Source: Pseudidiomarina aquimaris (GTDB lineage Bacteria; Pseudomonadota; Gammaproteobacteria; Enterobacterales; Alteromonadaceae). Taken from it: 64,000 nucleotides of DNA. Under the pieces are notes generated by a model, which searched no databases, was not told the origin of the DNA, and saw only the letters and a program-made list of their open reading frames with translations. The position numbers and the translations under genes were made by a program. The DNA lies in contig NZ_PIPT01000005.1 in assembly GCF_003987395.1 (NCBI RefSeq), positions 124,001-188,000 on the forward strand, read 5' to 3'. Below are positions 1 to 9,584 of this stretch, piece by piece; the first letter of the stretch is position 1; every line of letters begins with the position of its first letter.

Positions 1-108
1 GCTGGTGTAGTGTTCACCAATATTAACTTTGAAATTGGTAAAACCATAGCTAACGACGCACAGCGCCCGCGCTGGTTGCCGGATTCGTTCTTTGCCGATT
101 TAGATTAA
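1..108 (+). CDS. C-terminal end of an unidentified protein (partial)
   Basis: An open frame enters from the left edge and ends at TAA (106-108), giving 35 residues rich in polar and aromatic positions and ending PDSFFADLD. I do not recognise the family from so short a tail. It is followed 30 nt later by a strong hairpin terminator, which supports this being the real end of a transcribed gene. Confidence 0.6.
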   Translation, partial: AGVVFTNINFEIGKTIANDAQRPRWLPDSFFADLD

Positions 109-137
109 GCTGCAAATTTAGCTAGCGAACGAAGTTG

Positions 138-173
138 AAAAAAAGCGCCGTTGCGATGCACGGCGCTTTTTTT
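138..173. terminator. Bidirectional intrinsic terminator
   Basis: A-tract plus GCGCCG, a 10-nt loop, then CGGCGC plus T-tract: 13 paired positions (138-150 with 161-173). It has a U-run in both orientations, so it can serve the plus-strand gene ending at 108 and the minus-strand protease gene ending at 189. Confidence 0.9.
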
Positions 174-188
174 ATGTTTCATCCTAGC

Positions 189-2561
189 TTAAATGGGTGA
201 GCCAGGAGGGAGTGCAGGGGCTGGCGCCAGTGGCCAAGCTTGTTGTTCAGAGAGCAAGCCTTGCAATGCTGCGACAAGGAAGCGTTGATGAGCACTCGCC
301 GGCTGCTGTTGCCAACTGTTCAATTGATCCTGTAGGAAGGCATAAGCGGTGGCTTTGATAACTCCGCTTTGCGCTTGCTGATACAGTTCGACGATAGCGG
401 TAAAGGCCTCAAAGGCAATGCGTTGCTCGGTGCTACTGGCAGTAACGGCATGGGCTGGTGCAATTGCTTGCTCCGCAATACTATCAAGCACATCGCGGGC
501 ACTTGGAATGTTGCTGTCCAAACGTTGTTGCTGTGCTAAGCGCTCAAGACGCGCATTATTAAGCAATAACTGCAGGGTGAAGCGCGCCGCACTGGCCGCG
601 ATGGTGTCGGCATCGGGCACTAAACTCGTGAAGCCGGTGAAGTTCTCTCGCGTGGCACTGCTGCCGTACGCATAGGGTAAAAGCAGTTGCTCAACTTGTT
701 GTGGTAGCTGCAACTGCTCGGTGCTCAAAGCAGACGTGAGGATCGCCAGCGCACGTTGTTGCTGCGTAGCATTAACCGGGCGCGTTGCCACACTCGTGGC
801 GCTGCTTGTCTTCGTTTTGACCGCATAGTCATAATGAACACCCGCAAGCATTTTCACTGCCGCTTCCAACTGATAACGGTGCAGCAAGTACATCGGAACC
901 AATAGTGTACGGAGATCACTTACCGGAGCGCCGTTCGCAAGATTAGCCAGCCCAAATTGCTCCAGTGCGGTGCGGCGGACCGCCAGCACACGCTCAAGCT
1001 CGGTGACCGCATCACTGCCGTTGTCCCACAGGTGGGCATCTGGGTGCGCACCGCCGACCGGGCGGGCGTCGGCATCAGATATGAAGCTCAACCCAAGTTG
1101 TTTGTTCTCAGCGAGAATATCGGTGAGCGGGTCATCGCCGTAGCCATAGCGCACCACTTGCTTGTCCCACAGGCCGATGCCCTCAGCGTAGGCTCCAGCA
1201 AGGGTGATACCAGCATTGTCGGTGCTTAGGCTAATCAGTGGGTGTGGATAATCCATAACCGAGGCGCGGTCATGACTACTTGCGGCGAAATTGTGAGCGA
1301 TGCCCAACGTATGGCCGACTTCATGCGCGGAAAGTTGACGGATCCGCGCCAGTGCCATGGCCTCGATGTCAGCTTCGAGTTGCGCTTGTTGCTCGGCGGT
1401 TAGCGCTTCGGCATAGGGCGCCAACAAGCTTTGCGCAATGAGCATGTCTTGGCGTACGCGCAATGAGCCAAGGGTCACGTGGCCCTTCAGAATTTCACCG
1501 GTGCGTGGATCAATTACCGACGCGCCATAAGACCAGCCACGCGTGGCGCGATGCACCCATTGAATGACGTTGTAGCGAATATCCATCGGGTCGGCGTCTG
1601 CTGGCAACTCTTTCACTTCATAGCCTTCAGGGTGACCTGCCGCAGCAAACGCAGCTTGCCACCAGCGTGCACCATCGAGTAAGGCACTACGCACCGGCTC
1701 TGGCACTCCAGGGTCAAGATAATAAGTGATCGTTTCGCCTTCGTTTAGACGGTGCCGCGGAATATATTTGACCGCCATCGATTCACCCAAGGGCACCGCA
1801 TAATCACGGTGTTCTTCAGCCCAAAAGCCGCTCTTTGGGTGAAATTCGCGCGGCGTGTAGGCGTCGTCAGGCAAGCGAATAAAGGAATGATGCAAGTGCA
1901 GTGTTAAGTGGTCTGCGTCAGGGGCAACTTGGCGCACGTAACGCCCTTTGCCTTGCCCAGTAAAAGTGACTTTGGCCTCGAGCTCGGTATTGTCAACGAA
2001 GGCTTTGCTGCGCTCGGGATAGACCACACTGCGCTCAGCGGCAACCTTGTAGCTACCTTGATCCGTTTGCTGGAGACGCTGCACGACACCATGGGTGTCA
2101 CTGAGTAAAAACGGAGTGTAATCGATCAACACGTGCTGTTGGTCTGCCGCGACGACGTTGAATCCAGCAATCACTGAGTCAGCGAAGGCTTCATTGATAC
2201 TTGCGCGCTCGGCAGCGTTGTTCGAGTTGGCGCGGTAAAAGGTGTTATGGTGGGTCAACAGCGCTTTATTGCCTTGCAAATAAAAGCTCGCCACACGGGT
2301 TGCGCCAAGCTGTCCACGGTCAAGTCCAATGTCATTAGAGCCCAAGCCCCACGGCAAGCTGGTCTGAAAAATAAACTTTTGTTGTTGGCGAGGAACTTGC
2401 AGATAAACTGAGCCACTCTCGATATCGTGATAAAAATTAAAAAAGCCTTGGTGCGGCTGCATCGATTCGGTAAATTCACTGATAGTTGGAGTGCTTGCGT
2501 ATGCAGCCGTACTGGCGAACCAACACAGCACCACCACAAGTGCCGACATGAGTTTTTTCAT
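189..2561 (-). CDS. Secreted zinc-dependent metalloprotease (metzincin-like)
   Basis: Predicted exported zinc peptidase of 790 residues. The start at 2561 is preferred over an in-frame ATG at 2612 because it follows an AAGGA ribosome site and opens directly into a signal peptide (MKKLMSALVVVLCWFAS, then AYAS). The zinc motif HEVGHTLGIAH lies near residues 413-423 (ligands about H413, H417 and H423, catalytic E414), followed by SVMDYPHP, which looks like the metzincin Met-turn. The long N-terminal part is beta-rich and the C-terminal third is helical, as in the bacterial families annotated DUF5117/DUF4953; that assignment comes from resemblance. It stands alone, convergent with the gene before it. 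The substrate cannot be told from sequence. Confidence 0.8.
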   Translation of the reverse strand: MKKLMSALVVVLCWFASTAAYASTPTISEFTESMQPHQGFFNFYHDIESGSVYLQVPRQQQKFIFQTSLPWGLGSNDIGLDRGQLGATRVASFYLQGNKALLTHHNTFYRANSNNAAERASINEAFADSVIAGFNVVAADQQHVLIDYTPFLLSDTHGVVQRLQQTDQGSYKVAAERSVVYPERSKAFVDNTELEAKVTFTGQGKGRYVRQVAPDADHLTLHLHHSFIRLPDDAYTPREFHPKSGFWAEEHRDYAVPLGESMAVKYIPRHRLNEGETITYYLDPGVPEPVRSALLDGARWWQAAFAAAGHPEGYEVKELPADADPMDIRYNVIQWVHRATRGWSYGASVIDPRTGEILKGHVTLGSLRVRQDMLIAQSLLAPYAEALTAEQQAQLEADIEAMALARIRQLSAHEVGHTLGIAHNFAASSHDRASVMDYPHPLISLSTDNAGITLAGAYAEGIGLWDKQVVRYGYGDDPLTDILAENKQLGLSFISDADARPVGGAHPDAHLWDNGSDAVTELERVLAVRRTALEQFGLANLANGAPVSDLRTLLVPMYLLHRYQLEAAVKMLAGVHYDYAVKTKTSSATSVATRPVNATQQQRALAILTSALSTEQLQLPQQVEQLLLPYAYGSSATRENFTGFTSLVPDADTIAASAARFTLQLLLNNARLERLAQQQRLDSNIPSARDVLDSIAEQAIAPAHAVTASSTEQRIAFEAFTAIVELYQQAQSGVIKATAYAFLQDQLNSWQQQPASAHQRFLVAALQGLLSEQQAWPLAPAPALPPGSPI

Positions 2562-2614
2562 GGGGTTGTCCTTAAAACATGAATGTTCGAACTTGAATAA
2601 AAAGCGAGTCATCT

Positions 2615-3058
2615 ATGGGTTATAACAAACCTGCGAATGAAAGTAATGCTTTCACCTTAGATCAGCGGTTAGCGCACGATACTTTGCGACTAGGTGCACT
2701 GCCATTGTGCGAGGTACTGTTATTTAATGATGCGCGTTACGATTGGTTGGTGTTAGTGCCGCGTCGGCCTTTGGTCACTGAGTTTCTTGATTTACCGGTC
2801 GCAGAGCAAACGCAGTTAGCGCTTGAAGTTCAGCAGGTGAGTCGTGCCTTGAAGCAGTGGCAGCCGCAGGCCAAGCTTAACGTTGGTGCGCTTGGTAACG
2901 TGGTGGCGCAGCTGCACATTCACCTATTGTTGCGACACCCGCATGATCCTGCCTGGCCGGGGCCTGTATGGGGGCATTCTGCGGCACAACCTTTTAGTGA
3001 GGCACAAGCTGCAGAGCGCTGCGCTTTTTGGCGTCAGCGTTTACAGTTGGAGCTATAG
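2615..3058 (+). CDS. HIT-domain nucleotide-binding protein
   Basis: 147-residue protein of the histidine-triad superfamily, which hydrolyses or transfers nucleotides. The active-site strand reads QLHIHLLLRHPHD near residues 106-118, so the first two histidines of the triad are present but the third is leucine. The downstream WPGPVWG motif is typical of a gammaproteobacterial HIT subgroup that shares this reduced triad. The gene diverges from the metalloprotease, leaving only about 50 nt for both promoters. The ribosome site before ATG 2615 is weak, so a slightly later start cannot be excluded. The physiological substrate is unknown. Confidence 0.8.
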   Translation: MGYNKPANESNAFTLDQRLAHDTLRLGALPLCEVLLFNDARYDWLVLVPRRPLVTEFLDLPVAEQTQLALEVQQVSRALKQWQPQAKLNVGALGNVVAQLHIHLLLRHPHDPAWPGPVWGHSAAQPFSEAQAAERCAFWRQRLQLEL

Positions 3059-3067
3059 TTGTAAGCG

Positions 3068-3610
3068 TTAGGGAAGTACTTCAGCGATCTCTTGCTGGAG
3101 TTGTGCCACCCACTGTTGAATGCGTTCGTCACTGAATTCATATTGGCTATCTTCATCGAGCGCTAGGCCGACAAAAAATTCACCGTCAGGGGTAAGTGCT
3201 TTGGAGGCGGCAAAGTCATAGCCTTGATTGGGCCAGAAACCAATACGCACGGTTTCACTCGCCGCCAGTTCGTCATGTAACATGCCCAGCGCATCTTGAA
3301 ACCAATCGGTGTAGCCGACTTGATCGCCCATCCCGAATAGCGCAACCACTTTGCCGCTAAGGTTGAGCTGGGAAATTTCCGCCCAGTGGCTTTCCCAGTC
3401 TTCTTGGATTTCACCAAAATCCCATGTAGAAAGACCAAAAATCAGCACGTCAAAGTCTTCAGCTTGCTGCAAAGGCACGTCTTTTATATTGAAAAGTTCG
3501 ACTTGGCCTTCGGCAAATTGCTGCTGGATCTTCTCCGCGGCAATCTCGGTGAAACAAGTGGTGGAGCCATAAAACAAGCCAATTTTGGGAGTTGATGTCG
3601 CTGCCGTCAT
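3068..3610 (-). CDS. fldB: Flavodoxin 2 (FldB-type)
   Basis: 180-residue cytoplasmic FMN electron carrier. The phosphate-binding loop GLFYGSTTCFTE is at residues 11-22. The FMN-binding stretch STWDFGEIQEDWE and the motif LFGMGDQVGYTDWFQDALGM match the long-chain flavodoxin family, closest in my memory to E. coli FldB. Length is normal. It is convergent with the HIT gene (9-nt gap) and divergent from yfcL. Its likely role is to donate low-potential electrons to reductive enzymes; the partner is not visible here. Confidence 0.88.
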   Translation of the reverse strand: MTAATSTPKIGLFYGSTTCFTEIAAEKIQQQFAEGQVELFNIKDVPLQQAEDFDVLIFGLSTWDFGEIQEDWESHWAEISQLNLSGKVVALFGMGDQVGYTDWFQDALGMLHDELAASETVRIGFWPNQGYDFAASKALTPDGEFFVGLALDEDSQYEFSDERIQQWVAQLQQEIAEVLP

Positions 3611-3750
3611 AACTGCTTAGGTTCCTTCGCGGTGCGTTGCTGTTGCTCAATTCGTGCTGGCAAGTGTATCAGATTGTGCGCCGCTTGTGGTATCCTACGG
3701 TGCCATAAATCCCCGTGTGGTAACAGCTAAAAGTGAGTAGGAGTTAAGGC

Positions 3751-4029
3751 GTGTCAGAGCAGAACTTTGCAAAGTACATTGAGCAATTAGAGCAGGTTTT
3801 TGACCAAGCTGTAGTGGAAGGCAACGATGATGAGCTATTTGCCAGCGGCTATTTACGCGGTCACTTTGATCTGGTTGTGGCACAACTTGAACTGCAAGAG
3901 CAAGCTGCTGTTGACGCGGTATTACCGGCATTGCGCGATGCCGTTGAACAAACCAAGCATGAATTGGCGCCTGCCGATCAACAACACATCGCCGCAATGA
4001 TCGCGCGCTTAGAGCGAGCGGCAGCCTAA
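3751..4029 (+). CDS. yfcL: YfcL family protein
   Basis: 92-residue acidic, helical protein of unknown function. The block DDELFASGYLRGHF is the family signature also present in E. coli YfcL. Translation starts with GTG at 3751, with a GGAG ribosome site about 9 nt upstream. As in enterobacteria it sits beside mnmC, but here the two genes converge and overlap: its TAA (4027-4029) shares bases with the mnmC stop (4026-4028). That leaves no room for a terminator between them. Confidence 0.85.
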   Translation: MSEQNFAKYIEQLEQVFDQAVVEGNDDELFASGYLRGHFDLVVAQLELQEQAAVDAVLPALRDAVEQTKHELAPADQQHIAAMIARLERAAA

Positions 4030-5876
4030 GCTGTTTGCAAGCGCTGTGGCTGCAATCGTTGCCACAGGTCAGTTGCCAGCGGCAGTGGTTGCCCTGACAT
4101 AGCAGCCACCAGTGCTGTTGCGGCCAGCGGCGCCGCGGTAAAGCCTCGCGAGCCCAAACCACCTAACACCCACAAATTGTCAGCCAGCGCACCGACCATC
4201 GGCAAATGATCGCGGGTGGTGTTGCGAATGGCCGCGCGGTCATTTTGCGCAGTGAGCTCCGCAGACCACATTGCCGGCGCCAAGTTATCGCGTAAATTTT
4301 CGAGATTCTCTTCACGGTCTGCGTCGATGGGTACTAAGTCTTCGCTATCGCGGGCATAGGTTGCGCCAACGCAGTGCAGGCCTTGGTCGGCCGGGGTAAA
4401 GTACCCCTTGTAGCAAACCACCAATGGACAGCTCTCACTCACCTCTGTTGCGGCCACTTGTGTGACTTGCCCACGGACATTCTGTAATTGCACCTGAAAC
4501 GGCGCAAGCAGTTGTTTTAAGGCCGCTCCACAAGCGAGCACGAGTTTCTTACTATGTCGGCGTGAGCCGTCCGCAAAGTGTAATTGCCAACCATTATCCA
4601 GCGCTTGCAATGCGGCTAATTCTTGTCGCTCGACGGTCACACCTTCGAATAAGCGAGTGACTACAGCTGCGGGTCTTAGCCATCCTCCGGCAGGGTAGTA
4701 GAGGCTTGGCTGCGCAGGCAGTTCGGACCATAATTCTTGCGTTGCAGCTGGCGCAAGGTGAGTCACCGTGGCTGCGTCGTAGCCGGGACCTTGTGCTTGT
4801 TGGCTGCGACAAATTTTTTCATAACGCGCGGCGCGGGCAGGGGTAAAAGCCAGTTGAACAACGCCTGTGGCAAACCAATCGTGTGGACATTGCTGCGCAT
4901 AAAACTGACAGGCATAACCGAAGGCTTGGGTGAAAAACTCGGCTAACGGGCTGCGTTCGGCATGCAGTAGCGGATAAACCGCGCCTTGCGGGTTACCCGA
5001 TGCAGCGTCCGCCACGCCAGCACTGATCACGGTCACCTTATAGCCTGCTTGTTGCAGTTGAAAGGCTGTGCATGCGGCTGCAATCCCTCCACCGACGACG
5101 GTTACCTCAGACGTGTTGTCGTTGCCTGGTCCTTTTGCGAGTTGTTCCCTGTGGGGCGCGGCGGGCAAATGACCGCGCAACATTTCCCGTTTACGGCCAA
5201 AGCCTTTAACTTTTTCAATTGCAAAACCGGCTGCTTGCAAGCCGCGGCGAACCGCACCAGCAGCTGTAAAGGTTGCAAAAGTCGCGGCCTCGCGACCACT
5301 TGCGGCCATTGCTTCATAGAGTGAAGGCTGCCACATATCGGGATTTTTATCTGGCGCAAAACCGTCGAGAAACCAAGCATCAACGCAGTCTTGTGCATGC
5401 GGTAGCCATTGCGGCAAGACTTCATGGATATCGCCCAACCATAAATCGAGTTGCACGCGGCCATTGGCGAAGCTGCGGCGATGACAGCCCGGTTCCGCCG
5501 CAGGGTAGGCGTTGATAAAATCTTCGGACAGATCCGCCAATTGCGGAAAGGCTTGTAATGCTTGTTGCAGATCTTGGCGTTTGAGCGGGAACTTTTCGAA
5601 TGAAATAAAGTGTAATTTGAGCCCAGCCGGCGCATGCGCGAGAAACTGTTGCCATACTGCGAGAAAGTTTAAGCCGGTACCGAAGCCGCTCTCTGCAATC
5701 ACAAAAGTATCGTGCGGGTGTGATTGCCAGCGTTGCTGTAGATCATTATGCTGTATAAAGACGTATTGGCTTTCGGCTAACCCATCTTGGTTGCTAAAAT
5801 AGATATCATCGAAGGCGGTCGCCACAGGCATACCGAATTCATTAAAATGTATTTGAGCGTGGGAAGAATCGGTCAC
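4026..5876 (-). CDS. mnmC: Bifunctional tRNA mnm5s2U biosynthesis protein MnmC
   Basis: Completes the mnm5s2U modification at tRNA wobble U34: the FAD domain oxidises cmnm5s2U to nm5s2U and the SAM domain methylates it. The N-terminal methyltransferase half (about residues 1-240) has [11 protein letters not shown] for SAM and [12 protein letters not shown]. The C-terminal half (about 255 to the end) starts with the FAD fingerprint [13 protein letters not shown] and ends near [18 protein letters not shown] at 5876 gives the usual N-terminus ([13 protein letters not shown]) behind a GGAAAG element; an in-frame GTG at 5912 would add 12 residues. It is divergent from fabB and overlaps yfcL tail to tail. 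Confidence 0.93.
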   Translation of the reverse strand: MTDSSHAQIHFNEFGMPVATAFDDIYFSNQDGLAESQYVFIQHNDLQQRWQSHPHDTFVIAESGFGTGLNFLAVWQQFLAHAPAGLKLHFISFEKFPLKRQDLQQALQAFPQLADLSEDFINAYPAAEPGCHRRSFANGRVQLDLWLGDIHEVLPQWLPHAQDCVDAWFLDGFAPDKNPDMWQPSLYEAMAASGREAATFATFTAAGAVRRGLQAAGFAIEKVKGFGRKREMLRGHLPAAPHREQLAKGPGNDNTSEVTVVGGGIAAACTAFQLQQAGYKVTVISAGVADAASGNPQGAVYPLLHAERSPLAEFFTQAFGYACQFYAQQCPHDWFATGVVQLAFTPARAARYEKICRSQQAQGPGYDAATVTHLAPAATQELWSELPAQPSLYYPAGGWLRPAAVVTRLFEGVTVERQELAALQALDNGWQLHFADGSRRHSKKLVLACGAALKQLLAPFQVQLQNVRGQVTQVAATEVSESCPLVVCYKGYFTPADQGLHCVGATYARDSEDLVPIDADREENLENLRDNLAPAMWSAELTAQNDRAAIRNTTRDHLPMVGALADNLWVLGGLGSRGFTAAPLAATALVAAMSGQPLPLATDLWQRLQPQRLQTA

Positions 5877-5931
5877 TGGCTTTCCGTACACTGGCACAAT
5901 GGAATTGCGCACTAGTGTAACAATAATTCGC

Positions 5932-5937
5932 TATAAT
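5932..5937 (+). promoter_or_regulatory. Candidate -10 element for fabB
   Basis: A perfect TATAAT lies 73 nt before the fabB ATG in the mnmC-fabB divergent gap. No convincing -35 hexamer stands 16-18 nt upstream, so this rests on the -10 alone. The same context (TTCGCTATAAT) occurs upstream of tig at 32742-32752. Confidence 0.45.
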
Positions 5938-6009
5938 TGCGGAAAGCAGACCACTTTTTTATGCAAAACAGCTACCATACACAAGCGCTCAGCAAGACAG
6001 GAAACCAGA

Positions 6010-7224
6010 ATGAGAAGAGCAGTGATAACCGGTATGGGCATCGTGTCCAGTATCGGCTTAAACCAACAAGAAGTACTTGAGTCGCTAAAACAAGGCCGCT
6101 CAGGTATCGAGTTTTCTCAAGAATTTGCCGATATGGGCCTGCGTTGCCAGGTCTGGGGACCGGTACGCACTAACCCTGCAGATCATATCGATCGTAAAGC
6201 ATTGCGCTTTATGGGCAATTCAGCAGCTTATGCTTACATGGCAATGGCGCAAGCCATCGAAGATGCAGGCTTAAGCGAAGAGGAAGTATCTAATCCGCGC
6301 ACTGGCCTCGTCGTAGGTTCAGGTGGCGCTTCTGGTGAACATCAAGTCGCAGCAGCAGATATTCTTCGTGAGAAAGGTGTCAAACGCGTTGGCCCTTACA
6401 TGGTGCCACGTTGCATGGCTTCGACGACCTCAGCCTGTTTGGCAACGCCATTTAAGATCAAAGGTGTGAACTACACCATTAGTTCTGCGTGTGCGACCTC
6501 GGCGCACTGTATCGGCCATGCGCTTGAATTGATTCAATTCGGTAAGCAAGACCGCGTATTTGCTGGCGGTGGCGAAGAGTTGCACTGGACGCTTGGCATG
6601 GAATTCGATGCCATGGGTGCGCTTAGTACCAAATATAATGAAACACCGAGCAAGGCTTCACGTACCTATGACACCGACCGTGACGGTTTTGTGCCAGCTG
6701 GCGGTGGCGGTATTTTAGTGATTGAAGAACTGGAAAGTGCCTTAGCCCGTGGCGCAAAAATCTACGGTGAAATCGTAGGTTACGGCGCAACTTCAGATGG
6801 CTATGACATGGTTGCCCCGTCGGGTGAGGGCGCAGTGCGCTGCATGCAGATGGCAATGTCGACCGTTGATACGCCCATTGACTATCTCAATACCCACGGT
6901 ACCAGTACGCCGGTCGGCGATACCAAAGAGCTAGAAGCGATCCGTGAAGTGTTCCCAGAGCAAACGCCAATGATCAGTGCGACTAAAGCAATGACTGGAC
7001 ATGCCTTGGGCGCTGCGGGTGTGCATGAGGCTATTTACTCATTGTTGATGCTCAACCATGGCTTTGTCGCACCTTCGATTAATGTCGAAAACCTCGACCC
7101 AGCGGCGAAAGACATGAACATCATCACCGCGATGGAGCCGGCGGAATTGACCACGGTCATGTCGAACAGCTTTGGCTTTGGTGGCACGAACGCGACCTTG
7201 GTACTGCGTAAGTATCAAAGTTAA
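6010..7224 (+). CDS. fabB: 3-oxoacyl-[acyl-carrier-protein] synthase I (FabB)
   Basis: Elongating condensing enzyme of type II fatty acid synthesis, needed for unsaturated chains. 404 residues; E. coli FabB is 406. ATG 6010 follows AGGAAA and gives the standard [16 protein letters not shown] start; longer in-frame starts lack support. The Cys-His-His triad is intact: Cys161 in [10 protein letters not shown], a histidine in [11 protein letters not shown] and a histidine in [12 protein letters not shown], with the C-terminal glycine loop [12 protein letters not shown]. No fabA is adjacent. The gene appears monocistronic, since a strong terminator follows. Confidence 0.97.
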   Translation: MRRAVITGMGIVSSIGLNQQEVLESLKQGRSGIEFSQEFADMGLRCQVWGPVRTNPADHIDRKALRFMGNSAAYAYMAMAQAIEDAGLSEEEVSNPRTGLVVGSGGASGEHQVAAADILREKGVKRVGPYMVPRCMASTTSACLATPFKIKGVNYTISSACATSAHCIGHALELIQFGKQDRVFAGGGEELHWTLGMEFDAMGALSTKYNETPSKASRTYDTDRDGFVPAGGGGILVIEELESALARGAKIYGEIVGYGATSDGYDMVAPSGEGAVRCMQMAMSTVDTPIDYLNTHGTSTPVGDTKELEAIREVFPEQTPMISATKAMTGHALGAAGVHEAIYSLLMLNHGFVAPSINVENLDPAAKDMNIITAMEPAELTTVMSNSFGFGGTNATLVLRKYQS

Positions 7225-7257
7225 CGTTTAGCCTTACTGAGGTTTGTAAAGTATTGC

Positions 7258-7287
7258 TTGAAAAGGTGCGCTGCGGCGCACCTTTTT
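7258..7287 (+). terminator. Intrinsic terminator after fabB
   Basis: AAAAGGTGCGC, loop TGCG, GCGCACCTTTT, then T: an 11-bp stem at 7261-7271 and 7276-7286 with a U-tail. Confidence 0.9.
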
Positions 7288-7327
7288 GTATGCTAACCCC
7301 ACCTTTTTGCCGTCATAGCGAAGACCC

Positions 7328-8500
7328 ATGTTATTAGTTGCTGATGCTAACTTGCCCGGTTTTACTCGATTGGTCGACGAGCTGAATGCGCAATGTGAAA
7401 CCGCACTGCAAGTTGAAACCTACACCGAGCGGCAGCCGCCCAAGGCATTGCTGGCACGGGCCGATGCTTTATTTATTCGTTCGGTGACGCGGGTTGATGC
7501 CGAACTATTGGCGCAGGCACCACAGTTGCAGTGGCTTGGGACTGCAACCATTGGCACCGACCATGTGGACGTGATCGCCCTGCACGCGGCGGGAGTGCGT
7601 TTTCATAGCTGTCCTGGGGTGAACGCTAATGCTGTAGGGGACTATGTAGCGAGCGCGATTGCCGCGCTGAGTTTGGCGCAAGATGCCTTGCCAACCGGAG
7701 AGGTGGCGATAATCGGCGCCGGCAATACCGGTCGTGCCGCTGGACAGCGTTTAACAGGTTTGGGGCTGAACGTTCATTATTATGATCCGCCGCTCGCTGC
7801 CGCGGGTGTTGCAGAAGTGCATGCCGATTGGCAGCGCGTGTTGCAGTCGCAAGTGGTGAGCTGCCATGTGCCGCTAACCGTGCAAGGTGAGCACCCAACC
7901 CGCCACCTGTTCGACGCCAAGGCTTTAGGCGAGTTTGCTGGCGGCGAACAGGGTAAGCTATTGATCAACGCAAGTCGTGGACCGGTGGTTGCCGAACAGG
8001 CTCTGGCCGAAGTGATTGCAGGCGGCGCGCAGTTACAAGCGGTGCTAGATGTCTGGGAGCATGAGCCCGCAACGAAAACAGAGGTCATCGAGTTGTTGGT
8101 GTTAGCGACTCCGCATATCGCCGGGCATAGTTTTGCTGGCAAGCTCGGTGGCAGTTGGCAATTATTGAAAAAATGGTTGACGGATCAAGGCTTAGCTCTA
8201 CAATTGCCAAGTTTCCAACAGTTCCTACAGGGCTACCCAGAAGGCCAAGCTGTCGTTCAACAGGCGCCAGACGAGCCGGACTGGCGCACATTGTGTCGTT
8301 GGATACTTCAGGTCTATGACATTCGTAAAGATGACCAACTTTTGCGGCGAACGGCACGGCAGCCAGCAGCCTTTGATGCGTTACGGCGAGACTATGCTGT
8401 GCGCGCTGAGCTCAGTCAGCTACACTTGCAAGCAGGAGCATGGGCACAGACGCGGCGATGGCAGAAGTGCTTAACAGAACTAACATTTCAAATTGATTAA
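7328..8500 (+). CDS. pdxB: Erythronate-4-phosphate dehydrogenase (PdxB)
   Basis: Second step of DXP-dependent pyridoxal 5'-phosphate synthesis: oxidises 4-phospho-D-erythronate to 2-oxo-3-hydroxy-4-phosphobutanoate. 390 residues of the D-2-hydroxyacid dehydrogenase fold. The NAD loop IIGAGNTGRAAGQ begins near residue 127. Catalytic positions are the Arg in INASRGPVV, the Glu in DVWEHEP and the His in ATPHIAGHSFAGK. The C-terminal extension after about residue 290 is the PdxB-specific dimerisation part. asd starts 11 nt downstream, so the two are probably cotranscribed. Confidence 0.95.
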   Translation: MLLVADANLPGFTRLVDELNAQCETALQVETYTERQPPKALLARADALFIRSVTRVDAELLAQAPQLQWLGTATIGTDHVDVIALHAAGVRFHSCPGVNANAVGDYVASAIAALSLAQDALPTGEVAIIGAGNTGRAAGQRLTGLGLNVHYYDPPLAAAGVAEVHADWQRVLQSQVVSCHVPLTVQGEHPTRHLFDAKALGEFAGGEQGKLLINASRGPVVAEQALAEVIAGGAQLQAVLDVWEHEPATKTEVIELLVLATPHIAGHSFAGKLGGSWQLLKKWLTDQGLALQLPSFQQFLQGYPEGQAVVQQAPDEPDWRTLCRWILQVYDIRKDDQLLRRTARQPAAFDALRRDYAVRAELSQLHLQAGAWAQTRRWQKCLTELTFQID

Positions 8501-8511
8501 AAGGGGACATC

Positions 8512-9528
8512 ATGTCGCGAGCATTTAATGTTGCGGTTTTAGGCGCTACCGGATTAGTGGGCCAACATATGATTGAACTACTGGCCGAACGAGACTTCCC
8601 AGTTGCGCAGTTATTTCCCCTCGCAAGTAGTCGCTCTGCTGGTACCACCGTTGCGTTCAAAGGCGAAGATATCGAAGTACTGGACGCTGATACCTTTGAT
8701 TGGACGCAAGTGGAATTAGGCTTTTTCTCCGCCGGCGGGAGTATTTCGCGTACCTTTGCACCACGCGCCGCTGAGGCTGGCTGTATCGTCATCGATAACA
8801 CCTCGGAATTTCGCTACGAAGAAGATATCCCGTTGGTTGTGCCTGAGGTTAATGCCCATGCGCTTGCTGACTTCCGTAATCGCAACATTATTGCCAACCC
8901 GAATTGTTCTACCATCCAGATGTTAGTGGCCTTGAAGCCCATTTATGATGCGGTTGGCATCGAACGGATCAATGTCGCCACCTACCAGTCGGTGTCAGGG
9001 GCCGGTAAAGAAGCAATGGACGCGCTGGCGCAGCAAACGGCGAGCCTGATGAACGGGCGCCCACTAGAAAATGATTTTTTCGCACGGCAAATGGCGTTTA
9101 ACTGTATTCCGCAAATTGACGTATTTTTGGATAACGACTACACCAAAGAAGAAATGAAAATGGTCTGGGAGACCCAAAAGATCTTTGGTGATCCAACCAT
9201 TCGGGTCAATGCGACAGCCGTGCGTGTTCCGGTTTTCTATGGCCATGCTGAAGCGGTCCATATTGAAACCCAGCAACCGCTTGATGCGGTGCAGGCCAAA
9301 GAACTTTTGCGCCAAGCACCGGGCGTGGTGCTGTTTGATGCCAATGAGGACTTCCCAACGCAAGTCAGTAATGCGACAGGCCACGACGAGGTGTTTGTCG
9401 GTCGGGTAAGAAACGATATTTCACACCCTCAAGGTCTTAACTTGTGGGTCGTTGCTGACAACGTGCGTAAAGGCGCAGCAACCAACAGTATTCAAATTGC
9501 TGAACATTTGATAAAAGACTATATTTAA
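8512..9528 (+). CDS. asd: Aspartate-semialdehyde dehydrogenase
   Basis: Reduces L-aspartyl-4-phosphate to the semialdehyde for lysine, threonine, methionine and diaminopimelate synthesis. 338 residues. Visible are the NADP loop LGATGLVGQ, the active-site cysteine in NPNCSTIQ, and the histidine-containing VPVFYGHAEAVH. A strong AAGGGGAC ribosome site precedes ATG 8512. The position between pdxB and fimV-truA is where enterobacteria carry usg, an asd paralogue lacking the catalytic cysteine. Here the cysteine is present, so I call a functional enzyme. Confidence 0.93.
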   Translation: MSRAFNVAVLGATGLVGQHMIELLAERDFPVAQLFPLASSRSAGTTVAFKGEDIEVLDADTFDWTQVELGFFSAGGSISRTFAPRAAEAGCIVIDNTSEFRYEEDIPLVVPEVNAHALADFRNRNIIANPNCSTIQMLVALKPIYDAVGIERINVATYQSVSGAGKEAMDALAQQTASLMNGRPLENDFFARQMAFNCIPQIDVFLDNDYTKEEMKMVWETQKIFGDPTIRVNATAVRVPVFYGHAEAVHIETQQPLDAVQAKELLRQAPGVVLFDANEDFPTQVSNATGHDEVFVGRVRNDISHPQGLNLWVVADNVRKGAATNSIQIAEHLIKDYI

Positions 9529-9584
9529 GTAAGTTTTTGATTTCACTTAGTTCCAACAACGACAGCAATAAGGACGGGAAAGTG

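Noticed and set aside
5899-6009. N-terminal extension of FabB from an upstream ATG
   Set aside because: It would cross the probable promoter and lacks a ribosome site; ATG 6010 has AGGAAA and gives the conserved N-terminus.
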